Assembly (NCBI RefSeq): GCF_026151205.1
Contig: NC_087077.1
Location: 9,291,983-9,355,982 of the forward strand
Source: Bolinopsis microptera
Lineage: Eukaryota; Ctenophora; Tentaculata; Lobata; Bolinopsidae
DNA: 64,000 nucleotides
Reading direction: 5' to 3'
Part shown: positions 47,501-58,600 of the stretch, piece by piece
Layout: each line of letters opens with the position of its first letter
Numbering within the stretch: the first letter of the stretch is position 1
Notes under the pieces: model-generated
Database searches by the model: none
The model's input: only the letters and a program-made list of their open reading frames with translations
Told to the model about the DNA's origin: nothing
Position numbers and translations under genes: made by a program

Positions 47501-48829
47501 TTAGTTACTAGTACAGTTTTATTTGTTCTTTGAGCAAGGTCGTCATATGAAAATGTATGAACACACCGTGCAAAATATTATTATTTTAAACAAAATAAGT
47601 CGAAAACAGATTTCCAAAAAAAGCAGCGGTAGTTGAACTACCGGGTAGTTCTTGACGTTTACCTGGAAGTTTCTGAACCATATTCTGCCGTCAAGATAGG
47701 TGAAGCCAAGTACGTGGTCATAGAACGGTTTTGATTTCGGGTGCATGTTAGGGGTAGCGAACATCTGAAAATTATATTTTGTTATTTGTAAAATTTCCAC
47801 ATTGTAAAAAAACTTTTTTCCACAGTTGTTGTTTTTGCTATGGTGTAAATCGGGTTTGATTCATTTTCTGGTATCATAAAAACACACCTGCTTCAGCAGT
47901 TCCTTTATCAACGAAAGGTGAGGTTGTTCGTCAAAAGCTTTGTTAAATGTAACCAAGGGTCGGCTGCTCTTCAAATGATTTCCCGTCAATCTCATCTCGT
48001 CCATCGTATGCACGTTCTGTACTAAAAACCTGGAAAAATCCAGATCAAAATTTGATTTTCATAAATTTAAAGTGCTGACGAAATAGTCAGGCGAAAAAGT
48101 CATGGCCGTGACGTGTATCCAGTAAGTCCTCAGCAGTTACAATGTATGGCATTGATTTTGTTACACTTAATCAACATAATTATTGTAAAAGCCATCATGA
48201 AAACAGCATAGCTATTGATCATAATCTACATACTAGATTATTGATATTTAACCGGAACTGACCTGGCAGAAGGACCGTTCGGGACCATAGACAGCCACAT
48301 AAAGAGATCAAGTTTCTTCCTCATCTCAAAAAACATGGACATGTTGCAGTTCTTCATTTCGCAAATCTCGTTGATAGCGTAAAGTCCCTCTTTCCTCTCC
48401 AGCTTTGAGTCTGAGGTGAAAATTAACAGTTAGTTTTCTGCAATTGTAAGGAGAATTGTTTTTTTAATATGGCAAAAAAGGATCTATACAAATTTACAGC
48501 AGACTCAGTCAAGGATAATTACAAAGAGAAACACCGATCACCGCTTAAAAGAGTATCCAGAAAATGTAAATAAACCAACCAGTCTTAGAATGAGGCATGA
48601 GAATCCTGAGGTCGTTCATCAGATGTCGGGCATGGAATGTGATACCCCGGGCTGCAAATACCAGTGCTCGCTGTTTGTTCGTCCATGTCATCCTCTTAGC
48701 CGGCTTACTTCCATCCAATCCCTTCTTCTTTTTCCCCTTCTTCTCAGCTGATTTTGGTCGCTTCCTCTTTTTTGAGGTGGCCAAGGGTTCTGGGGGTTGG
48801 GCAATCACCAGCTCTTCAGGGGCAGGCAT
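44588..48829 (-). CDS. BRIX1: Ribosome biogenesis protein BRX1
   Basis: Six coding exons on the minus strand: 48580-48829, 48263-48410, 47888-48029, 47663-47764, 46983-47149 and 44588-44708. All borders are GT-AG and phases agree, giving 309 residues. A Lys-rich nuclear N-terminus (KKRKRPKSAEKKGKKKK) precedes the Brix domain: RGITFHARHLMNDLRILMPH, NEICEMKNCNMSMFFE, MWLSMVPNGPSAR, FLVQNVHTMDEMRLTGNHLK, HPKSKPFYDHVLGFTYLDGR, IWFRNFQ and VEVGPRFCLWLIKIFSGSF. The tail is NPNYKSPNQYR, then a Lys/Ala stretch. BRX1 acts in the nucleolus in large-subunit (60S) assembly. Vertebrate BRIX1 is about 350 residues, so the tails are shorter. An acceptor-like TTTTATAG lies two bases before the ATG, implying an upstream non-coding exon. 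The last intron contains a GPCR gene on the opposite strand; introns also hold two MITEs. Confidence 0.95.
45142..45321. mobile_element. PIF/Harbinger-like MITE 2
   Basis: Same family as 42409-42575: GGGGTCGTTCACATATTA at the left, complement ending CGACCCC at the right, with TTA on the right flank and a diverged GTT on the left. An internal poly-C run spans about 45191-45205. It sits in the last BRIX1 intron, about 230 bp before the GPCR start. Confidence 0.75.
45552..46508 (+). CDS. Class A (rhodopsin-like) GPCR, orphan
   Basis: 318 residues without introns. The ATG at 45552 is chosen: the frame runs upstream to 45495 but has no earlier ATG. An N-glycosylation site (NYT) lies in the short N-terminus. 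Seven membrane segments are visible: FIFTSSVIGDTLILIGSL, HLAVVDLLLVVFTIVPVAVS (with LAxxD), VGFLLISVLAVSK, IWLYSLVLIIVTIS, VYIVPVLISTVVTMASSVML, VLTVLLTVAVHTAATLPLEI and LDLVGNFYIYSLTLY. The conserved cysteine pair is present (DILCNL, YDCGIPG). Key motifs deviate: GD instead of GN in TM1, SKT instead of DRY, and NFYIY instead of NPxxY. The ligand is unknown. The gene lies antisense inside the last BRIX1 intron; being intronless it could be a retrocopy or an ordinary intronless receptor gene. Confidence 0.85.
   Translation: MKYDNYTLYGIHSKTERGLLIGYNSFIFTSSVIGDTLILIGSLRYNAIKLHKVMVTFIQHLAVVDLLLVVFTIVPVAVSLAANGWILGDILCNLSHFANVYFSSVGFLLISVLAVSKTLIVKFPLRAISVSSKTAQSAACGIWLYSLVLIIVTISTGNLGQGGAYFNYLHYDCGIPGTTVFNTVYIVPVLISTVVTMASSVMLIVMVRRIADRRPGGLQWQGVLTVLLTVAVHTAATLPLEIFYIVPSFDGYIPLGRAAWQIAALDLVGNFYIYSLTLYSFREFLKSRMKMISAPLVRCWAGTEGERSAEEGERRRLL
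47281..47491. mobile_element. MITE with ~28-bp TIRs in BRIX1 intron 4
   Basis: Left end ATTGGGGAGGAAATGAGAGT, right end the complement (ACTCTCATTTCGTCCCCAAT). Arms continue through CTCCACTCA and ATACATC with small gaps. About 211 bp, no coding capacity. Family not assigned. Confidence 0.7.
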
Positions 48830-49620
48830 GGCTATAAAATATATTTGGTTATACATTATTGTTGGTGTCACATGCAGTGTAAATATTAGATAAGTAATTT
48901 TATTTATTTTTTGACAATTGTAATTTCCAATCACAGAAGAAAATTTCTGTTGATTAAAACTCAATTTTTCTGGAATGGTTTTACAATATATTTACAGAAA
49001 ACAGGTTACAAATACTTTGCTTTTTCGAGCTTTCAAGATCGGATGGAACGGTGTGACAACAATAAAATCGTCTTGACAATATAAGTTGTCAGATCAGTTG
49101 CCGTCTCCCAGACGACATTGATCTCGCTCGGTTACTCTTCAAACTTTGGTAATTATGAGAACAGAATAACTCCTCAGAAATCAATTAGATAAATATAAGA
49201 AGCATATTATATATTATGTTATGATCATATATAAGAAGCATCATATCATGTGATTAACCTTATCCAAAGATTTCCTAAAAATAAATCATTAGGTATGGTC
49301 AGTGATTTTAACTGAGAGGTTGGCGTCTTGGAACTCAAAAACGTAGAAACGATCATAATATCAAAATATATTATCATCATAGATGATAAAATGATACGAA
49401 TTGTATCAATTTTAATATGAACAGGACCTTTCAAAGCAGCTTACGACACTAACCAAAGACGTCAAAAAGTAGTGAATAAAAGTTCAACCTAAACAAAGTC
49501 CCACCGATTTTAAAATCCAGCGATACTTAAAATCCCATGCACTACCTCATCAATCTATTATCAAACCAAAGGTTGTCAAACAGCGAACATCTTCAGGAAA
49601 CTCATATCTGAGAGTTGGCG

Positions 49621-52600
49621 TTACAAAGTACCGGAGCCGTATCCGAATGTTCGTTTGATGGCGTTGAAGTAGTATTTGTACCAACCAGATTTGATTTGTT
49701 CAACAGAGTACTGCGGTACACCAACCTGTAACAAATGAAGGTATCAACAATCAACATGGTGGACCTCCCTGATAGTTAGTACCCATTGGTAACTATATGG
49801 GTTACTACATAGTTAGTAACAATCGGTTATATATTACATAATAATCAATGCCAATATAACTGTCAAGGGTACTAACTAATTTGACATGTTTCACTTTCAG
49901 AGCCATTAGCCATCTCCAACACAAAATTAAGTTTCACATACCTGGTTCAAAGTAAGCTCGGTGCTGGTTCCTGTATCTTTAAATTTCAGGGTAACAGTGC
50001 TGTAAGTGTTAGCTGGCCAGTCGTTGAACCTCCAGTGCCATTGTATCTGGGGGAACATTTGGTAATCAATAGAAAACCTAACGATTGGGCATCAATTTCA
50101 GATTGGTTTGGGATTAATTTACATCATCATGTACTGTAATTTCAAGTGTACCTTTAGGGGTCGTTCACATAATATTACGTAATCAATATTTTAGCAATTT
50201 TTACACCCTCCCCCCTCCGTAATCAACCGTAATCAAGACCCACCCCCCCCCCGCCTCCTCCTGACAGCAATATTACGTTATCATGGCCTGACACAACCCC
50301 CCCCCCCCCCCCCCCCCCTTGACTGGAAATCATTTTTCTTTACGTTGAGCTACGTTTCATACTACCTTGATCATGATGAGCCGAAATCATTGTTATGATA
50401 TCCGGCCAAGCACCTTCTAAACTACTTACTATAGTCGGATATCCGATCAATAATTTCTAAATTTTTTGTCACTCTTCAGAATGATATTGAGTGGAATTTG
50501 AATTAAAATATTGTCAAATTGTTATTATTCTAGAGGATAAAAAAGAAAATTGTTATTACATAATCAACGACCAACCGCCCCCCCCCCCCCCCCCCCGTAA
50601 TCAACCGTAAGCATTTGGAAACCCCCCCCCCCCCCCTCGGCAGATAACGTAATATGTGAACGACCCCTTACTAACAATTTTCTAAAAAATGTTTCTACAG
50701 ATTGAAAATTTTTTCTCCTCCTAACTGTTACGAATTTCTATTTTATCTCCGTAGACCGCTGATTGGAAAGTTCTATTCGTGAAGATTAGTGAATTAGATA
50801 ATATGATACCGTGTATTGCAATTGTTAACATCAAATGGCAGTTCAAAAAGATTTAGTGCCGTTTTCCATCTTTATAAAAATAATTCACAAATCCTGGCAT
50901 TATGGCTCTCATTTCTTTCTTTTGTTGACGGAACAAGCACTCAGTTTTGGTCCTAGACGTGAAGTCCCAGACCAAGGAACAATAGTTTAGGTGTGACTGA
51001 ATAAAATTGTGGTAGATTTGTATTCTCGCTTCTAAAGGAATGTATGATTCAATTTTGTACATTATGCCAACATATCGTGCCATCTTACACTAATGAGCTT
51101 TTATGTGATATGTCCAAGATTATTTTACATCGAGAATCACACCCTAGAACTTTGCCTCGCCTTATCGCAAAATATTCACGTTGTTTATAATAACTGGGGG
51201 GAGATTACACAGTGGGGCTCGCGTAAAGGGCATGATGACATTTGGTTTTTTTGCCCTTTTATGCCTCTGGCCACATCTTGGTGGTGTCAATTTGGATTAA
51301 ATCGTCAATTATGATTTATTTCAGTGAAATTGGACAACTTTCACTACTTTTTTGGGCAAAAAATCAATTTTTTCGAAAATTTGGCACTTTCTGTCACACA
51401 AAAAGCATCTTTTTTGACTAGCAGTTTTAAGATTTCATCGAATTTTAAGCGGTTTCTGTCCCATTTTTCTGCTTTTTCGTATGGAAATGGTCATCAATCA
51501 TGCTGATGTGATTGTTTAAGGGTATTTCAGAAAGGAGAACCATAAAAACTATGCAATATGACAAAAACATAAGAAAAATCCTATGAAATCAGAGTTGCCC
51601 CTGGATTTTCCGAGCTCAAATTGCCAGATTTTGGCTATTTTTGGCTCATATGCACTATTTTTCCATCCAAATATTGCTTATTCCAATTGAACTTTGCTGG
51701 TATTAGCATAAAATATCAAAGTGTGCACCAAAAAGCTATGAAATAAATGAAAAAATCAGTTTTTAATCTATCAGTTTTCATTTTTCGCGCTATTTTGACG
51801 CGATTTTTCACCTCAGGCTCGTACCAAAAATGGGTCATAATTTTTTTTCCGAAGCGTTCCGAAGCCAAATCTTCTGGATTCTGCTAGAAAAATTATGGGA
51901 AAACGTAGAAAACATAATGAAACCCGGGCCATATGGGGCCATTTATAACTTTACCACCCATTTGTGGTCAGCGAATGAAATTTTAAGGCCTATTTTTGAA
52001 AAATATTCTAATTTTAGCTACCAAAAATCCAAAATTGACCGAAATCATGGTTTTTTCTTCTTAAACAGTACTAAGAATGCTTATATCCATGTTCAATCAA
52101 TCAAAAGTTGAAAAACATTGAAAACAAAAGGAACCTCAGCCTGACTCAAAAATGGCAGTGAAATTGAGTTTCTGGGCATGTGCAGGCAGGTTATTTTCAG
52201 GCGCGCTTTTCAAATGGTTGTAAATTTTGACCCAACCGAGATATTGAGCTAATTTAAAAAGCATTGAATCCGGTTATTTATTCTCTATCAGAATTTACAA
52301 CAATCTAAAACATTAGGAAAACTCGTTTTTAGGCTAAATGTCAACATGGAGCCCCACTGTGGATTAGGTATACTCTGCTCTGTCATATGATCTGTTTTTT
52401 TAAATTTTATAACACCCAGTCATCATTTTAAACGTTAACATTATATAACGAGGACCGAGGTCTGATCGTCATCTTCTTACAGCGTTCGATGTCTGTGTGA
52501 AGGTAAAATGGTGACATCCTCTGGATCAGGCAAAGGTCGAGTGTTATCGGATTACTTCTGTACTAGTTGTACAGCAATACTAAGGTAATGGGACTACTGC

Positions 52601-55600
52601 GGACCCTTACCTTAGCATTGCTGTACAACTACTACAGTTAACATTATATGCAATGATTCGATCCCTTGAAATGTAGAGTGTAGACAAATATCTGTCATAA
52701 TATATTGCCTTCTTTGTCCGATTTATTTTTTTCGACACTGGCTTACTTTTTCGTGGAATCGCCCATATGTTGAAATAAAACTGCTAAAAATCAATTGACG
52801 TTGAAATTATGTGCTACTGAAACCCAACTATTATTTTTAATTACATTTTTAAAATAGGCTCTAAACTATAGGTGTCAATTGTCGAGAAAGTGATCTTATG
52901 GATAAAATGACTTAAATCTGAAAAGACCTATTTAATTAGTGTTAAAATCATCTAACCACAACACCTCAAAGATTAAGAAGACTAAAATACATCGGAGAAG
53001 AGTTAAGAGAATTATGCAATGTGCTCGGACAACATCTCAGGGAACCAAGACGTAAGTATTCTCGCTCTTTTCTTGTACAAGATTTTATAAATCCCTACTT
53101 AACACATTACTCAGCTTTTACATAACCCTGTTTTAAACCAAATACAGCTTTGTTTTAAATTCCTCAAAAAAGTGTTTTTGTTTTCAGGATCGAAACAGAA
53201 ACAGATATTGGGAGAAAGCAAATGATGCCAACAAAACTCCCCTGGTGAAAGAAAAGTCAGCCCACGACTGTAAACTCCTGCCACCCTCCACAAAGATACG
53301 ACTTATCCTTCTCTGCCTGTTTAACTATGCGGATACTGTGACTGATTTAGTGACGATGGTTGGTATGTTTCAGGATGGTAATAAAGTGCTGGGGTCGGTG
53401 TCATTGATCGTGATGTTACTTGTAGGGTGGAGTGTGCCAAAACAAATCCGTTCATTACAGCCACAGGAGTCGAGAGGGAGACACAGATATACAAGAAAGT
53501 GGTCATGGAAAAATATTGTAACACTTTTAACTTTCTCTTCAACCCAACATTTTATTTGGAAACATTTCCTTAGGAATCATCAAGCCGGGACATTTGACCG
53601 CCGGAACTGTCAAACATATGACTCAACTAGTTGCAGGACCAGCAAGTGTAAAAATATCAAGCATAAAATGATTCTGTTACAAAAAGCAATAAGTCGAGAA
53701 AAAATGTTGGAAAATCAGTCCCAGCTTATCTTACAACTCATCAACATTGCTCCCGATTACCTCTCAACCTCTGCAAAACTCGGTCTGTCAAATGGGGGAG
53801 GTTTCTGGCATTACTGGAAGCTAGTGTCTCTTATTTTGACAATTCTTTCATTGCCCAGAACATGCGTGAGAGCGGATTTTCTAAAGCATGAGCTCTTTCA
53901 TTGCCTCTTCAACTTTTATACATACGGTAAAGGTTGGAAGGCATTTTATCCACAAAAAATAATTCTCTTTGTAGTCCACTCAACTGCTATTGCTAGCAAA
54001 GTATTCACCGTCGTTTTCATCATCATGCTAGTGAACCACGACTTTTCTCAAGAAGTCAAGGCAGGGTCATGCTCTCTTTCAACTGCGCTGAATGTGATCG
54101 TGACGAAGTCTGAATCTAGCTGCTGCTTTTTTCAGACTAAAGTTGCCTGGCTGCTGTTCCTGTATGTGTTAGTCTACATATGCGGGTGTTTGGGGTTATT
54201 AAGACTTTTAGTGCATCTGTTTGCAGTAGGACATAGTGTGAAACTATCATTGAGAAATATTGAATCTTTGCGCATCCGAATAAAAAACATCATCATATTT
54301 GTTTGCTTCCTACTGATAGAGTCATTTGTAAGATTTCCGGTTCACGCCGTTCTCCGACAGAGGCTTTTCATGATGACTTTCTTAAATCACCTTCCGGATC
54401 TGAGGATTATCACATTTACCTATAAGATATTACCTTCACTCCTTCAATCCACCGTAACAGTGATATTCACTATTATGATCTATATGAGAGGAGATGGTAA
54501 TTTTACTTGTGTAGATATCGGAATATCTCCGTTTCATTTTGCCATTATAGGAATATTGATGGAGACTGTTCATTTGACCTTCCTTGTCATTCTGGTGTAC
54601 TGGGCTGACCCTCAACATGTTAAATCTTTATCTGACGAGAAAACGTTAGAGGCCCTGATCAGAATGGGTAAAGTTGATGAGACGGTCGATGTTTCATGTT
54701 CCAAGTCGGCAGATGAAATCATTAGACAAGCAATTTGGGAAGACCACAACTTTAATATCTTCAAAGAGGATATCCAAAGAAATATAATAGATTCGAAAAC
54801 AAAACACCGTCCGAGAACAAAACAATTTGGCGACATGGAAATTCTTACACTCAGCACGGCTCTGCAATATAGAGGCTTTAAGAAGGTACATTACAACCAG
54901 CTAAGTGAGCGACTTACTGTGACGCGGGGAGGAATTTCAACTCTTGAAATTGATGTAGAAACTGGGACTAGCCAAATTAACGGAGATAAAGACTAGCCAA
55001 ATTCATGGGAAAGAATTTTAAGCCGAGAATATTCGAATCTATGGGATCGACGTCCAACCGAGACTGCTTCATCTATAGTACTACTTAACTACTGTTAAAT
55101 TTTAATTTACAGCAGGTAACAGCTTTGAACGTATTTAAAGAGATCATGAAGTGTAAATTTGCGAATTCTTCAAAAATTCTCGAAACTTGGGTAGTGAGCT
55201 AGGCTTAGTAATTCTGCCACAATCCCAAAATAGCTCCGTCGTAATTGCTTCACAAGCTGAGATAATATGGGGTATATCAATTACATTTTTCCAAGTAGTG
55301 GCTAGGTGACGGGAGAGCATATACGACATGTGTAAAAACGCCTGATTTTAATTGTCCATAACAAGTTTTCTGTTGGTTTTTTTGTTGAACGGACAAGATT
55401 ACCATCAGGTTTAAACCATTATATTTCACATATCTTCCTAAATTTGGTGTACATCGATTAATCTAGTTCCTACAAGCAATTAAAGACAGCTCACTTTATG
55501 GACTTTGAATGTAGCACGATCAGTGTTCAATTTGTTTACTTTCGTTCTGTACAGTCTTTGTATTTTAAAGCTTGCGAATGTGTGCTTTCTTGAATAACGT

Positions 55601-58600
55601 GTAATGTGTAAACACGAACCTAACATATGTATCCGTAGTCTGTACCCCGTAGATAAAAGTCTTATCTTCCAATTAAAGAATTAATAACTAAGTCAGAGCT
55701 GTTACAAATTTTCGCGTTTGATGTCGACTGCGGCACGTGTTTTCATAGTATAGTAGCTCAAGCTTTGCAATTGGATAGAAAGGTTCGATACGTACTTCCA
55801 TCATGTGTTGTGTCGGCGATCCGGGAAAAGTTTCCGAACACAGATGGATCAAGGTATACGGGTTTTATCAGTATTGGAACTGATGATGGACATATTTTGC
55901 CATGAACTTAACAAGTAAATGTTTGTATCAAGAAAAAACTATTTATAATTTAAGGTTATTTTAAGTAATAGGTTCTTTCTAACGTGTATTGTTATTTAGC
56001 GTTTGGTAATTGAATGTTTTTCTTCCTACAACATTACACAGCAGTACGTAAACTTATAAGACAATTATTTGATGCTTGTGTATATTATGCACATTATACA
56101 ACCACAATTTTCGAAAGATAAAAGTCAAATCTATCAAGTGTCGTTAATTTGAAGATTTTATCAATTAAATTGGCGCCACAGCACATGAATAAAAATGTGC
56201 ATTTTAACACTGTTTCTATTGCGGTGTCTGACAGTTAGCCACTATCCAACAATTTAGGGCGATCTTCCTGTATCGATTTCACGCGACATAATTAAGTTAC
56301 GAATCTGGGAATTCCGAGCCCTATTGTTATATTAGTGTTTCTATGTGATAGTATATGTGAAATGTTTTGACGATTAAGTCGGGGACACTTCATGATCCCT
56401 TTAATATATAGTTATTATTTAGCTATTAGAGACAAATTATTTCAAAGTTAGTATTCTTTATTGACTGAGATAAAAACATTGATTTTTATTTTTAATTCAT
56501 ATATTATCATCAGATACTTAACTTAACTCTAACATCTACTCTGCTAAAGGAATTTTGCTTTAAATTTACTTCGTACAACAAAATACCATTTATTTAAAAA
56601 CGCACGCCCTCTAAAGCACAGTAACAAGTTGTTGCTTACCGATTCGTTTGGCTTAATTTCGAGATATGTACCCGATATCATGCCACAAAGCATAGAAAAC
56701 TTGCCGCCTTCTCTGGGGTCTACATCTGCAGCTCCATTGAAGTACGCCTTCATTTTATCTGCAAAATGACAAAGTCATTTATTAGTAATTATTCACATTA
56801 ACGTATGATGAAAATTTTGTTAACTGGTCAAAAATTTAATTAAACATTGTGTTGATTTTTCTGATCGTAACCTACAAGCAAAAAAGTAGAGTTAAGCAAC
56901 ATCTCACGTTATGGTTTAAATATTGAACGAAAACTGAAATGAATAATGCACCTTATCTGGGTTAACCTACCTGGGTTAACGAAGCAATGAAATAAATCAT
57001 CCACACGACACAAGAAACCATCATTAAGATTGATATCAGTTCTCTTGTTTTCAACAGATTCTGTTGGTTTTGAGGAGATCACTGTTTCTGACATCTTCTG
57101 CTTGATGCTGCTCATCGGCTGAAACATGATGAATGTAATGTCTTAATTGCTTTGCGATTTGTAATAACCGGATAGGAACACTCAACACTAAATTTATGAG
57201 TTGCATTATTGATTGTTGTGATGTTTAGTGTTTACTCTGTACGACGAGCAATCTGTAAAACTTTTTTGAATTATAATTATCATTAACTAAGCTTAAGTAT
57301 ATTGGACATTAGATCGAATTTCTAGGTAAAGGTCGACTGTCAGGTTCAGCACATTTACTAATTCGTTAAATGCCATAAATATTGAATTTTGACAGTGAAC
57401 TTAAATTATATGAAACTATTTGCAAAACGAAAGGAAATATTTCGAAATTTCAGGATTTATAAAAGAAACTTTTGCTTAGTAAATGTTGGGGGAAAAGGTT
57501 GCCAGCCGTGGCCTTTCTCCGAAACTTCAACGGTCATCTTGAAAGAATAATAGTGCAAAATATCGTGCTCATAAATTTACACGGTGTATGTCATTTTCTG
57601 TACTGTGGGATGTGTCATAGCCGGCTAGTAACGTTATTTATGAGTCACATTGTTGATTGTTGTTATGTAACATAACTTATGTTAAGTGTTCAAAATTTCT
57701 GATGTTTCCGTAGGACAAGCAATCGGGAATTTTAATTATAACTTAGCTTAAGTATAAAAGTATAATGTACATTAGATCGAATTTCTAGGTAAAGGTCGAC
57801 TGTCAGGTTCAGCACATTTACTAATTCGTTAAATGACATAAATATTGAATATTGACAGTGAACTTAATTTATATGAAACTATTTGCAAAACGAAAGGAAA
57901 TATTTCGAAGTGACAGGATTTATATAAGAAACTTTTGCTTGGTAATTGTGGAGGGGAAAGGCTAATTATCGTTGCCTTTCTCTGGTCCCTCCGCGGATAT
58001 TATAGTATGTGTTGAAAGTATTAAATTGAAAAGGTTATCAAGAGAGAGCTCTCTCTAAATATTTTGTTGTTATCCTACGACCTACATCAGTGTCTGCCTT
58101 TTAACACATCTCAGGTGCAACCTTTAAGTTAACCATGAACGTAATAACGTTGCTCAATATAAATTTCAAATGACCGCTTTAATAAATACTTATTCAAATT
58201 ACTGATTATTTTTTAGACAATCAGATTAGTTTCGTGCTAGCTGGCAGTGGATATACGGATAGTTGAAAGTTAAAAAACGCAAGGAAATGTTCTGACAATA
58301 CAACAAGTATAAAAGCAACTTTTGCTCAGTGAGAGGCGGGGAAGGCTGTTGTTGTTGTTGTTGTTGCAAGATCTACCAAGTAGATTTAAAAGGTCATTAG
58401 GAGAGAACTCTCTCTAACACTTTTTCCAAACAAGCGGCTAAATTGTGACTGATTCTTAACCATATTGTGTTTACCATGTTTGGGTGCCCATCATATTTTA
58501 CAGCTGATACAGCAACATTTTCGAACGGTTCTATAATTGGGGGGGGGGGGGGGTGTAACCCAAAAAAACCCAAAAAAACCCAATCCCAGTATTACCTTTT

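Noticed and set aside
51208-51250. V(D)J-type recombination signal (heptamer, spacer, nonamer) at the CACAGTG element
   Set aside because: The heptamer matches, but no convincing A-rich nonamer stands at a 12- or 23-base spacing on both ends.
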